DNA of 64,000 bases from Pleodorina starrii (Eukaryota; Chlorophyta; Chlorophyceae; Chlamydomonadales; Volvocaceae): assembly GCA_030267565.1 (NCBI GenBank), contig BRXU01000017.1:2388501-2452500 (forward strand), read 5' to 3'. Positions within the stretch are counted from its first letter, which is position 1. Every line of letters begins with the position of its first letter. Made by a program: the position numbers and the translations under genes. A model generated the notes under the pieces. The model did not search any database and had not been told where the DNA came from. It worked only from the letters and a program-made list of their open reading frames with translations. Below are positions 34,001 to 44,200 of the stretch, in pieces.

Positions 34001-35826
34001 AGGGAGGGAGGGAGGGAGGGAGGGTAGCATAGACCCCAACACACCCAAACCGGCTGACCGGCTGACAGACGGAATGGGCTCCTGTTTTCCGCCCAGGCGC
34101 CCGTTCCGCTCACATCCACACAACGCACACCCACTCACCCACATCCACACCCATTTGCATCCCCCCAAAACACACACAAATACACATGCACACACAAGAG
34201 AACTCTCGGGCGCAGGCGGACAATGCGGGTCCGCACCTCCTGGCTGAGCGCGTGCGCTATGGCCGCTCTCCGCTTCTCCTTGCTGCTGCCGCTGCCGTAC
34301 ACTTCTCGTACGTCAAAGTAAGTACGGGACGCCAGGTGCTCCAGGCGCATGTAGCGCTCCGGGTCGTCCAACTTCATGCGCTGAAACACCTGCACGCCAG
34401 GGAGGGGCCAGGGAGGGGCCAGGGAGGGGAGTTTGAAGAGTGGGAGGGGAGGGGAGGGGAGTTTGAAGAGTGGGAGGGGCCAGGGAGGGGAGGGGTAGGC
34501 GTGTGATGGTCGTCAGAGAGGCCAGTGAGGGGAGGAGCGCGTGAGTGAGTGCGAGAGGGAGGGGTCGTGAGGGTGAGGAGGCCGGCGACCGCGGCGCGGC
34601 CCAACCCATCCGGTGCGGCGGCGCCAAGCTTTCCAGCCCCCACCTGCCCCTCCCCTTCCGGTCCCCACCTGCCCACCCACCCGTCCTTGCCCCCGTATGG
34701 AAGCGTGTCAGGGTCTCGGGCGGGCGGTGGCGGCGGTGGTGGTGGCCGCTCCGATCCCCCGGCTCGTCACCCCCTGCGGCGGCGGCGGAGGGGGGGGCCC
34801 GGGTCGCGGGGTGCCAACCCGGACGCCGCCCTTCCGCTCCGCTTGTTGTCTCCAGGAGTGCAGTGCAGTGCAGTGCAGTGCAGCGCAGCGCGGTAGGACC
34901 GCAGCGGGCCGCAGCAGACACGCAACCAACCCCCCCACCCCACCTCCCTTGCAGGAGGCCCTCCACACCACATACACACCCACCCACACACGCACCCACC
35001 TGCGTCTGGCGCAGCATGGCTCGGGCGGTATCGATCTCCCGCAGCTCAAACAGCTCCAAAACAATCTTTGGGGGGAGGGCAGGGGAGGGGAGGGGGTTAT
35101 CCACGTATAGGCCGGAGCCCGTGGACGGGGAAGGGGCGGAGGGGAGGGTCCGATGTGTGTATGCGTGTGTACATGGGGGGAGGGTGGCCAACTGGCCTTG
35201 TGTGCCTGGCCATTTGAGAGGTGGTTGGGCTGGGCTGCGCTGGCCACGGGGCTAGCTAGGTGGGTTGTGTCGTGTCAGCCGGGTCGGAGGGGAGGGGGCC
35301 GCGGTCGCAAGGGGGCAGTGCGCTGGGGAGGGGTAATTGCCAGGGGGGTATTGCCCCCGGGGTTCGTGCGCTTGTCCCTCCCTGGCCCAACCGGGGGCAA
35401 AGGGCCACCCTGCCCGGTCCTCAGTCCACCCCACCTGCTCGTACAGGTCCTCCAGCTTGGCGCGGGGCAGCTTGAGCTGCGCCACTTGCGGCAGCACGGC
35501 GTCCCATCTCCCGTTGTTGATGTCAGATACGAAATTCTCAACGCTGTCAACAGTGTTCAAGGAGACTTGGCATTCGTTCTGCGGGACACGGCACCTTATG
35601 TTTTGCCACGCGGGCATATTTCCAAGCTGGCGCTTGCCCTTCGGGTGGCGGCGACACCTGCCTGGATTGCATTGAAGGACTCCGACAAGCCGTTCTCCTT
35701 GCAAAACTGGAGAATGATCTTGATAACACTGCGCGTAGAGCAGCCACGTTGCTAATAATTTTCCGCAAATTGCGAACATTTTTTACGTATAAGAACATAC
35801 TCGGTGGCCTCAATTTCGAGGGACAT
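23038..35826 (-). CDS. SMU1: Splicing factor SMU1 (LisH-CTLH-WD40)
   Basis: SMU1 works with RED/IK in the spliceosomal B complex and affects splice-site choice and intron removal in the nucleus. Fourteen exons join in phase on the minus strand: 35801-35826, 35662-35728, 35435-35578, 35000-35065, 34237-34389, 33904-33959, 33208-33319, 31941-32033, 31445-31571, 30897-31015, 30483-30682, 29989-30115, 23409-23561 and 23038-23136, giving 513 residues, the same length as the human protein. LisH is at about 7-40 ([18 protein letters not shown]), CTLH at about 40-100 ([40 protein letters not shown]). [11 protein letters not shown] and [15 protein letters not shown] precede WD40 repeats that begin with [14 protein letters not shown] and end [16 protein letters not shown]...LKTWKA. 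Intron 2 uses a GC donor. Intron 12 is 6,427 bases and holds the tandem array. Identity is essentially certain. Confidence 0.97.
23678..23796. repeat. GGGA/TCCC microsatellite cluster left of the array
   Basis: Three GGGA-type runs and one TCCC run alternate, so the block can fold back on itself. The phrase CCAGCGCCGCGCGAGGGAGG occurs twice (about 23672 and 23758), indicating a local duplication. Confidence 0.85.
24640..24792. repeat. 12-base minisatellite in array unit 1 (13 copies)
   Basis: The unit is GGGCTTCTCATC with three variant copies (TTATC twice, CCATC once). On the minus strand it reads as repeated DEKP, but that frame is a by-product of the 12-base period. The same variants occur in the same order in units 2 and 3, at about 26432-26572 (12 copies) and 28214-28366 (13 copies). 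Confidence 0.95.
26432..26572. repeat. 12-base minisatellite in array unit 2 (12 copies)
   Basis: It is the same repeat as in unit 1 with one standard copy fewer. This accounts for the shorter 1782-base period of this unit. Confidence 0.95.
28214..28366. repeat. 12-base minisatellite in array unit 3 (13 copies)
   Basis: Copy number and variant order match unit 1. Confidence 0.95.
30691..30716 (-). repeat. Intronic motif copy 1 (SMU1 intron 10)
   Basis: On the SMU1 strand it reads GCTCCGGCC, TATACGTGG, ATAACCCC and lies directly before the 3' splice site CCCAG of exon 11. The TAAC could serve as a branch site, though only about 13 bases from the AG. Confidence 0.85.
31060..31128. repeat. CCAG tetranucleotide microsatellite
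   Basis: About 16 units of CCAG/CCAA lie in SMU1 intron 9. Confidence 0.9.
31296..31335 (+). repeat. Short fragment related to the array element in SMU1 intron 9
   Basis: GTGAGTACTTCTGGGTCCTG followed by GGTCCGTT closely resembles the array's GTAAGTATTACTGGGTTCTG plus GGTCCGTT. It is in the same orientation as the array and lies between SMU1 exons 9 and 10. Given its length, chance similarity is unlikely but not excluded. Confidence 0.6.
32280..32850 (+). repeat. Diverged relative of the array element in SMU1 intron 7
   Basis: Blocks of shared sequence follow the same order as in the array unit: a CCTTTGCCGTTCTCCTTG tract, CTCTTTTGCGCCGCGTCGCC, CCCCATTGCCGTTACTCACG, an ...ACGCAGGTGAGT block and GGCGGCGACGCGG. 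In between, the copy is substituted, shortened and rearranged. Orientation is the same as in the array, antisense to SMU1. It lies between SMU1 exons 7 and 8. Confidence 0.85.
33373..33399 (-). repeat. Intronic motif copy 2 (SMU1 intron 6)
   Basis: On the SMU1 strand it reads GGGCTCCGGC, TTATACGTGG, GTAACACC, about 55 bases upstream of the exon 7 acceptor at 33320. Confidence 0.85.
33967..34026. repeat. GGGA microsatellite in SMU1 intron 5
   Basis: About a dozen GGGA units lie close to the 3' splice site of exon 6; on the SMU1 strand it is a long CCCT tract and may act as an extended pyrimidine tract. Confidence 0.9.
35093..35120 (-). repeat. Intronic motif copy 3 (SMU1 intron 3)
   Basis: On the SMU1 strand it reads GGGCTCCGGCC, TATACGTGG, ATAACCCC and is followed by a pyrimidine tract to the CAAAG acceptor of exon 4, about 31 bases away. 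Confidence 0.9.
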
Positions 35827-36737
35827 GGTTGCGCTGTCGCTGGCCCCGCCCGCCGAAAGCAGCGGCGCGCCGCAACCAGCAAGCTAGCACGTTCAAGTCA
35901 AGGATGAAAGCTTAAACTTCGTTCCATTGAGGACTTTGTAACGAGTCGAAAGAACTATTTAACAAAAAGTACTATACTCCTGCTCTCTTGTTATTTTGCA
36001 CGCGTACAAATTTTGCGTGAACGAATGGATAGAAACGATGTACTAATTATTTGGACTACGCCACTTTGATTGACTTGGTCCAGCTGTCGTGCAGACTGAA
36101 GTTGTGCTAGGCAGAGCGTTTCGCCACTTGGCCAACACCCACTGCACTGAAGTGCCGTCATAATAAATATGCGGGCCTGCCAAACCACATCTTCGGGTGA
36201 AGCTGTCCTTTTGGTCATGTGGCCCCTGGGTCGCTGCTTGTACTCCATCCATGCTGTGGGCATGGAGCAGAAGTCGAACAGCAGTTACACTCACTTTTTC
36301 ACTGTCTTGGCGTGTAAACTATCAATCAATATTCTTGTGGCACTGAGAACCGTGAGACAACGCCCCGACCAGACCAAGTCAGGCCTTCCCTCTGCGCACT
36401 GGTCAACCGCAGGTGCACGTCCGGCTCTCTCCTAGACATCGAAGATAAGAAACAGCCAGATTAACTGTCATACAACACACCTCCACCCAACCACTCCATC
36501 CACGGGACCCATGGCACGCCCAAGAGCACGGCCTCGCACCCTGAGAGCCGGAACCGCCCCCGCCCCCTTGCCGATCACCACCTCACTCCTCTCCATCCCT
36601 CCTCTACGTCGGCTAAAGAAATACCGATACCGCACAACGCGTCTAGCTGCCAACAGCGGGGTACCTCCCGTTCGCATCAGCGGCGCATGCAATGCACATC
36701 CACGCGCAAGCAGGCCGTATGTGTGGAGGCAGGTAAG
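35827..36737. other. Intergenic region upstream of SMU1
   Basis: It holds the SMU1 promoter and the 3' UTR of the 77-residue membrane protein. The SMU1-proximal half is AT-rich compared with the rest of the window. No coding frame has support. Confidence 0.45.
36285..36289 (-). terminator. Candidate TGTAA polyadenylation signal (minus strand)
   Basis: TGTAA on the minus strand lies about 450 bases after the stop of the 77-residue membrane protein. Confidence 0.35.
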
Positions 36738-37616
36738 TCAGACAATCCAGCGGAGGACCTTGAGCGGGAACAGGATCGGCGCGAATGGCAGCAGCATCAG
36801 GCAGGTCAGGGTCTTGAAGGTCGACTGCGGGGCGGGGCAGGGAGGAACGGTGAGCGCGGTGAAAGGGCCGGAGGCGGGCGCAAAGGAGCGCATGTGAGCA
36901 CCGGGCAAACACCGAGATGACGCAACTAGGCATGATGACAGCCGCAACGCCTGCTGCCAGGGCAAGCGCGTGGCAACGCTTTGGCCATCTTTCTCGCGAG
37001 AAAGCCCAAGAAACGAGATGTGTATACGGTAACGCTAGGCATGCGTAAGGCTAGCCAGTCTGGGTCGATTGTCGAGGCAAATTCCATTAGCGTGCTCAAA
37101 TAGTTCTGGCGTGCTGAGCCACGAAACGGCTGGGCGAAACGCCTGCCTGCCGAGCGTGCGAGGTTGATAGCCTTCCGCGCGCTCGCACCTTCGCGATCCA
37201 CCAGGGAATTAGCACCGGAAGGAGGAAGAGGAAGACGGGCAGGAAGGCCAGCGTTGCAAACAGCTTGAAGAGGAAGATGAACGGCAGCAGCGGGCCTGCG
37301 CGAAAGGAGGGAACCAGGGTAGGAAAAGGGCAAGCGCAGCACAAAAGCGGTGGCATGAAGACTGTGGACGACAGGGTGGTGATTGCGAGCAAAAGCAATG
37401 CCTGAATACAGCAGCTACTGGTCATCGCCGCCCAGGCCGTTGCCTACTTGTCCCAATCGCGGGCTGACTGCGGCTGCGTGCGAGCGCATGACAGACGCGC
37501 GCTGCCGCAACTGACAACCAAGTACAACGATGTCTCTCTGTGACATCGGGTTGAGCACGCAGCTCGGGCGACTCACCCAAAATAGGCGCAAGCAGCATAT
37601 TGATGATAAGACCCAT
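36738..37616 (-). CDS. Small membrane protein A (77 residues)
   Basis: Three exons join in phase: 37577-37616, 37189-37295 and 36738-36824 (TGA at 36738). The protein is almost entirely hydrophobic: MGLIINMLLAPILGPLLPF, LFATLAFLPVFLFLLPVLIP, then WWIAK, a short polar break, and LTCLMLLPFAPILFPLKVLR. Two or three membrane spans are expected, with a basic Lys/Arg end. I do not recognise a family. Intron positions and the pattern of exon 3 (a polar-aromatic start, a LLP-type span and an LKVLRW end) parallel those of the plus-strand protein at 38145-39243, which starts 529 bases away in the opposite direction. Location and function are unknown. Confidence 0.72.
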
Positions 37617-38091
37617 GGTTGCGAGTCTATCGAAACAGCTGCTGTCCTGCTATACTGCTGTCCTCGACAACGGAACGTCGAACACAGTGCACAACCACAC
37701 ATTGCACAATTTGGCGATGGTAGGGTATTTGATCTGTTCTGTGTTTTTCACGTCCCACTCGGGCCGGCGGGCGTCCAAGGTCACGGGCCCAAGGCGTTGC
37801 GTTAGGCTTCAGTCGCGCCGCCGTACACCTTAGTAACCCATGGAAACAGCCGGCTGTCAAGCCCAGCGTCCGACATCGGCCCATGAGCCCCTTCGCTCGC
37901 TTTGTGCCATTTGCTGACCTGCCAATTTCTGCGAACCTGATCGCAAAACCAGCAGACGCCAGGCCACTCTGCGAGCCAAACACCTTTAGTCGCCTTTTGC
38001 CTGGGCCTCGGTTCCTTGGCCGGTATCTCCAGGTATCTCTGCGCGACGTAAATCTGAGAGCACGTTTTTCTCCATCTGTCCGAGCCCAGGC

Positions 38092-38122
<31 letters not shown>

Positions 38123-38144
38123 TAAGGACAGGTCTGCTGTCGCC
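37617..38144. promoter_or_regulatory. Shared upstream region of two small membrane proteins
   Basis: This 528-base interval separates the two divergent start codons. It ends in a GA dinucleotide run (38093-38122) and GATAAGGACAGGTCTGCTGT just before the plus-strand ATG. Promoter activity is inferred from position. Confidence 0.45.
38093..38122. repeat. GA dinucleotide run in a 5' leader
   Basis: About 14 GA units lie just over 20 bases before the ATG at 38145, so it probably lies in the 5' UTR or core promoter of small membrane protein B. Confidence 0.9.
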
Positions 38145-39243
38145 ATGGTTTCTAACGGCATCCTACACTCGCTCATCGAATGGTGGCTGGGTGTGCTCCG
38201 AGTCGCGACGCTGCTCGCGCTGTCGCCGCTGCTGCTGCCAGCCCTGGCGCTGCGCTACATCGGAAGCGGTATGAACCAGTTAAACGAGCAAGATGGAGCA
38301 AGGAAGCTAGGATGCCTGATGCACCGCGCCACGCCGCGCCACGCCGCGCCACGCCGCGCTTCGCGACTATTTCTTATGCACTCGTTAGTCGGGATACAAG
38401 GGGACCATCTTTCACAACGGCAGTCGTTACTCGCTACGTCGCTAGCCGTACCGTCCAGACGGACTGCGCATCCTGGCGCGACTGCAGACTCTTTATACGC
38501 TCCACCTGCATTGCACTGCACGTTCAACGCGTCGCGGCGGACGGCGTTCCCGCATCTCTGCTATTGCGTATCGGCGGCATCTCGTAATGTGTTTTCAATG
38601 CTCTGTACGTGGCGGCCCAATCCCAGTCCCAAAGTGCGTCCAATGCTCCCATCCCTCTCCTCTCCTTTCTCCTCCCTGCCGTGCTGGTGGTCCGCTTGCG
38701 CTGTGCTCCCGCTGCTGCCGCAACGCCGCGCGCACGTCGTGTCGTGTCGTGTCGTACCGTGCCACGCCCCGCCCTGTCAGGCACCAGCTCCGCCATCTTG
38801 ACAATGGCGCTGGTGCCCTTCATGCTGATGTGGGTCGCAGCCAAGACGGGTGAGTGCTTAGTGGGTGGGGCGGGTGGGCCGGGTGGGATTGCAGTCGGGC
38901 CTTCGAGCGACCACCACCGCACGACCCGGGGGTGGGTGCTGCCGGCCACATGTATACCGCCACGCGCCGCTGGCAGCATACAGTGTACACACGCCCCCCA
39001 GCGGCTTCGCCGCCGCCAGGGCAACTCCGTTGCCTGTTTTGGCAACTCCGTTGTTTGGTACGACACTCCAGCTGGCCCCCGGGGGGCCCCGCCACGTGTG
39101 CCGCCCGCACAGGCTACCGCTTCTTCCGCGCGCTCGCCTCGACGCTCCTCACGTTGCCGTACGAGATCGTGGTGGCGCCGTACCGTTTCCTGCGGCTGCT
39201 GACCAAGCCGCACAGCATGTCGGGGACGCAGTGGAGCCCGTGA
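38145..39243 (+). CDS. Small membrane protein B (107 residues)
   Basis: Three exons join in phase: 38145-38268, 38781-38849 and 39113-39243 (TGA). Exon 1 encodes MVSNGILHSLIEWWLGVLRV and a hydrophobic span LLALSPLLLPALAL; exon 2 encodes SAILTMALVPFMLMWVAAK; exon 3 encodes FRALASTLLTLPYEIVVAP then YRFLRLLTKPHS and a short polar tail. Both introns interrupt Gly codons in phase 1. Three membrane spans are plausible. I do not recognise the family. It resembles small membrane protein A, encoded head to head, in size, exon plan and C-terminal pattern. A TGTAA lies about 270 bases after the stop. Intron 1 holds a GCCACGCCGC repeat near 38325. Confidence 0.75.
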
Positions 39244-39513
39244 GCCAAGCGTCATTGTCGTACCTTCATGTGTACGACACACCGCGGCACGCGTGGGTTG
39301 GGTGGGTTGGGCGCAGCCCCCCCCCCCCACCACCACTACTACATGCCACTGCTGAGGCACTGTGTTGGGAGAGCCCGAGGTGCCCGGGAGGGCGCCAGGC
39401 GCGGCGTGAAGTGCAGTACACAGCCCGTACCGGCGGGGTACGGCGGCTTGGTGCACAGCTGCACACCCGCTTGGCAGCAGCGGCAGCGGTCTTAACATCG
39501 GGGCTCATGTTCC

Positions 39514-39518
39514 TGTAA
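39514..39518 (+). terminator. Candidate TGTAA polyadenylation signal
   Basis: TGTAA lies 271 bases after the stop of small membrane protein B, a typical position for the algal near-upstream element. Confidence 0.55.
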
Positions 39519-39929
39519 CTGTTCGTGTTCGCGTTCCCTGCTGCCTGCCGGGGTGTGCAGCAGGGTGCAGCTGTCAAAGGGGCCTCTTCGTCTCCGGGAG
39601 TTCAGCGCTGCAGCTTTCTTGGAGCCGAGATATGTTTCCTCTTCTTCTCCTTCTCCTTCTTTTTCTTCCTCAATTTTTCTGGGGAGGGGGCGAAGGGTGG
39701 GTTGGAATTACTTTAAAGTTACTTATCGCCGGGGTGGGGCGGAAGGCTGCATCGCGCCTGGGTGTACCCGGTTCGGGGCCGGGTGAAGATGCGACGTGGC
39801 GGGGTGCCTGGGGGGAAGAGAGGCTGCTGCGGGGCTGTTGACCAACAGACCTTTTGACCAACAGGTGTTTTGAGATGGAGACGTGAGGGTGAGGGGGAAG
39901 GCTTCGCGCAGAGACCGGCAGCGCGGTGG

Positions 39930-40110
39930 TGGTGTGGTGGTTACGGACGACGACGGTGGTGGTGTGAATGTTGGTGGTGGTGTGGTTGTTAGAGTGGGCT
40001 CCAGTGGTGGTCACGGTGGTGGTGCTGTCGGTGGTTTTGGTGGTGGTGGTTTTGGTGGTGGTCACGGTGGTGGTGGTGGTGGTGGGGGTGGGGGTGACGA
40101 TCCCGAGGAC
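39930..40110. repeat. GGT-type trinucleotide repeat
   Basis: Imperfect GGT runs with GTT, GGC and GGG variants. Open frames in several phases come from the repeat itself. Confidence 0.9.
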
Positions 40111-40689
40111 GGTGCTGCGGAGGTGTGGGTGTGTGCAGCCACTGCTGCCAAAGCGTGCTCGGCCGGGGCGCCGGTGCATCCAGCTGGCGGGCAGAGGAAC
40201 CCCAAGTACGGCAGGCACAGTACGACATGCAGCGCGGGAGTGGTGGGCTTTGGCCCGCGCGCAGGCGGCGATGTCAATTTGGACAGCATGGAGCGCCTGC
40301 ACGATGCGGTGCGGCGCGCGGTGCCCTGCGTGTATCGTTGGATCCAGTTTGTCTGAAGAGTAATCAGACTTCCCGTCGGCAGGCCGCACACACACACACA
40401 CATCCTACTCGCGCACCCGCCCACTGGGGCCCCGGTCGCCTACGTGCTTCCTCTGCGGTGACGCTTTCATTACCCCCCACCCGCCCCCACCCCATACACA
40501 CAATCGCGCGCCGATGGAGACGCTCAACAAAACACCCCACCCTACCCCGTGGGTGCACGCTGCCCGCCCGCCCGACGCACCCCAGATCAGACCCGGATGT
40601 CCCGACATGTCCCGACGGTTAAAGTCCGAAGCACGACGAACCGCACGCGCACACTGTTAAGCGCCACCCTGCACCACCCTGCGCACCCA

Positions 40690-40790
40690 GTAACACAGTT
40701 AGCAGGACCCTAGGGTTAGCAGGACCTTAGGACCTTAGGGTTAGCAGGACCTTAGCAGGACCTAACACAGTTAGCAGGACAACAAAACAA
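40690..40790. repeat. Short direct repeats with a GTTAGCAGGACC core
   Basis: Four or more copies of GTTAGCAGGAC alternate with CCTTAG and CCTTAGG. CCTTAGGGTTAG resembles telomere-like sequence only superficially. Confidence 0.75.
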
Positions 40791-40958
40791 ACATGCCAGC
40801 CAGGCAGACAGGACCATCCAGGCAGCCAGGACCAGTCAGTCAGGGACCGGCGGGGTCGTGGCCCCCCTCGCGCGCTCAGCCCCCGTCCTCAGCTTTCCCT
40901 CTGTAGCTCCTCCTACAGAGCCCCCACCCCGGCTACAGGCGCCTCCCCCACCGTACAC

Positions 40959-40985
40959 GGGCTCCGGCCTACACACGGATAACCC
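40959..40985 (+). repeat. Motif copy 6, outside a recognised intron
   Basis: GGGCTCCGGCC, TACACACGG, ATAACCC is followed by CCTCCCCTCCCCCC. It is on the plus strand between the 107-residue membrane protein and the WW-like gene. It may mark an unrecognised intron or a loose copy. Confidence 0.7.
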
Positions 40986-41270
40986 CTCCCCTCCCCCCGG
41001 ATAGCAAAGCAAGTTCCAGTCCCGGTTCCGGTTCCGGTTCCAGTTCCGCATTTTGCGACTTTGGGCTCCTCAAGACAGTTTGGATTCAGCCCCGGTAGCT
41101 GCGCCCATTGCCCGACCCATCTGACCCCATCCAACCCCGCTCCAGGCCTCCCCAGCGCGGCCGGCTCAAAACTGGATCGGCAGAGCCGCCAGAAAGCTCT
41201 CCGCTGCGTGTGCCAGGACACAGGGACACGGAGGGGGAGGGGGTGTGGGGGGGGGGGGCTCAAGTCACGA

Positions 41271-44200
41271 TCAGAGAGGGACGAAACATGCGCAGAGCCC
41301 CCCCAGCCCCACCCCCAAGAAGAGTTTCCGGCATGCGTCTGGATACTTTGATTGCCCCCCGCTACCGCCCGCTACTGGCCGGGCGTCAGTGTGAGTACGA
41401 GTACGACTTCTGCTACTTCTACTGCCACTGCCAGCCGCGGCACCCCGGGCAGGCATTCGCCGGAGTCCCAACGAAGTCAGCCGGGGGCTGCCGCCTGTGC
41501 ACCCCAGCGGGCCACGAGCCACCCACCCACCCACCCACCCATGGCCCCCCCCCGAGTGCCGGGTTCGTCTACCAAGAGCCGTGTTGTTTGGGCAGTTCGG
41601 TTGTTTGGGGCATCTACGACATCGTACGACACACAGTACCTCATCGCGTACCGCACTGTACCGTACCGTACCTTTTGCGGGGCGGTACTGCCGCAGGTCC
41701 TCTAGCAGCTCCCGCACCTGCAGCGCCACGTGCCTCAGCTGCTGGCCCGTCTGAAGCCGTACATCGCCCTTGTCGTACACCAGCCCCGGCCGCAGCACGC
41801 GCGGCTTGTACTTCTGGACCTCCTGCTCCAGGGAAGGCACGCGGACATGCCCGTTCTCATTTGGGGTTGGAGGGCAGGAATCAATGGGGCTTTTCGAGCA
41901 GTTCGATTATGAGGCACGCCGCATCCCGCATGAGTCGGGTGGGGGCGTGGGGAGGCGTGGGAAGGCGTGGGGAGGCAGACGGTGGATGGAAACGTTGTCA
42001 CCGCATGCCCCATGTTTTGGAGTAAGGTATGGAGAAAGCCCGGCCCGGTTCATCCCACCGGTACATCTCAATGCTGGCGGCTCGGTTCCATTGTTTCCCA
42101 CCCACCCAACCCACCCACCCACCCACCGATCGCCAGCCTGTCACCCCCTTCACTCCACTCCACCCCACCCCAGCCAGCCCGACCCACCACTGACAGCTTG
42201 TCCCGCAGCCCGCACAGCTGCCGGAAGTAACCCGCGTGCCACTGCGCAGTCGCCAGATCGGAGTTCTTGAGCACCACCTGGCGACCCAGCACCCGCAGCC
42301 GCGCTCCCAGATGAAGGTCCCACAGGTCAGCGGGGCGGCCGGTGTCGACCATGGCCACCTGCTCGCCGCCCAGGCCGGGAACCGTCAGCTCCGGAACCCG
42401 CTCGTACGGCTGGCCCGGCGCCGGCGGCGTGACGGGGTCGCGCATGGTGAAGCAGTACGACGCAGTGGCAAAGTCGTACAGCAGGGTGCAGTGGCGCGGC
42501 GCCAGGCCGCCGCCGGCCTGCGGCTTGGTGTCGATTCGGAAGGTCAGATCTGAGGACTCGATATCCTCGAACCTTGAGGGGAGGGACGGGGGGAGGGGCA
42601 GGAGGGGCGGGGCGGCGGAGAGCGAGGGTGTTGCATCTCGTATACTTTGAGCCCTCACTCATTCATTTATTAATCGGTAGTTATCATTGCCACCATCACC
42701 ACCCAGTTGTGATGCTGTGCCCGCAGCGCTCGTCTTCCCACGGGAAAGACAGCGCGCCGGGAGTGGGATGATGAGGACGATGGTGGGAGTGGGAGAGGAA
42801 ACGGGAAGGGAAGATGAAAAGGAGTGGCAAGGAAAGGGAGTGGCAAGCGTGGCACGGCTGGCACCCAAAGCCCTAAAACCCAAATGTGGTCCTCCCGAGT
42901 GCCGAGTGCCGAGTGCCGAGTGCCGAGTGCCGAGTGCCGAGTGCCGAGTGCCGAGTGCCGAGTGTCCCACTCACTCACTCACCACCAGCCGTAAAACGTG
43001 AGACGGCCCGACGGCGGCGCGACCGGAGGCCGCAGACCAATCCCGCTCGCGGCGACGAAGCTGCGGCTGCCGCGCGCGGCGGCGCCCATTCCGCCGTCAG
43101 CGGCGCTGCCACCGCTGCCGCCGCTGCGCGCGCTGCCGGACCGCCCCAGCGACTCGCCCGCTCCCTCACCAGCGCCGCTGCCGCTCCCGCGCCCGCTGCC
43201 GCTCCCGCTCCGCCTCCCGCCGCCGCCAACCCCCCGGCCGCTGCTGCTCACCACATCACTGACGCTGCCCGCGCTGCCCGCGGTGGTGAACACATCCCGC
43301 TGAAACACGGCTCTGTCCTCCTCGTCGTACGCCTCCTCCGCCGTAAGGCCCGAATAGGACCGGGGAGGAGCGGCGGCCGGCGGCGCCGGCTGGGGCGAGG
43401 TAGTGGAGGCGGCAGACGCCGGGCGAGAGGGCCGCGCCTCAGTCGCCGCGGGCGTCGACGGCGACACCGTGCTGCGGCCGGCGGCCCCCGTCCCCACGCT
43501 CCTGCCGCTGCCTTCGCGACTGGTCGGTTTCGGAGCCTGGCTGGGGCTGGCGGCGGCGGCGGACGTCGACGCTGCTGACTGGCCGCGGCCGGATGTGGAC
43601 TCTGGACGGGAGCTGTCGAGGGGCCTCGCGCCGGCGCCGGCGCCGCCGCCGACGCCCGAGCTCCCGCCGCCCCTCCCGGGAGCCTCCTCCTCGCGTGCTC
43701 CGGTCGTGGAGGCATCTGGCTCGGCGGGTGCTGGCGACACCGGCTGCGAGCCCCCACCGCCCACCTCCTCCTGCTGTTGCTGCTGCTGCTGTTGTTCTTG
43801 ATGCTGTTGCTGTTGTTGTGGTTTTTGTTGTCGTTCTGTGTCGTAGGGGGAGGAGGTAGGAGTGGCGTAGAGCAGCTGCAGGACGTCTGGTGGGAGGGGA
43901 GCGATGAGGGATGCCGGCGGGCACTCCAACTCGGGCACCTGCGCGCCGCTCTCCACGTCGAGGTAAAAGGACACGACAGCGGGCGAGTCGAGGTTCTCGA
44001 AGGGGCCAAGAAACCGGGCGGCGCCGGTTCCGGAGCCGGCTCCAGAGCCGGTGCCGCTTGCGGCGATGGCGCGCAGGCGCGCGAGGGCTTGGGCGGCGCG
44101 ATCGAGGAGCGGGTGTTCCCGCTGAGGAGACCTGTCATGAGGGTGGTCATGAGGGTGGTCGGTTAACAGGAGGGGTTTTGCTAGGCCCGGGGGTGAAGCG

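Larger units (their letters stand above)
39244..41270. other. Convergent intergenic region rich in simple repeats
   Basis: It contains a polypyrimidine stretch near 39640-39680, a long GGT-type trinucleotide region (39930-40110), a CACACA run near 40390 and short AGGACCTTAGGGTTAGC-type repeats (40690-40790). The 243-residue minus ORF across the GGT region is the product of the repeat and is not called. Confidence 0.5.

Noticed and set aside
39670..40401. A 243-residue minus-strand Thr-rich protein
   Set aside because: The open frame is produced by a GGT trinucleotide repeat, and the flanking residues look random.
40690..40790. Interstitial telomere repeats
   Set aside because: The CCTTAGGGTTAG phrase is interrupted by GCAGGAC and never forms tandem telomere units of the algal type.
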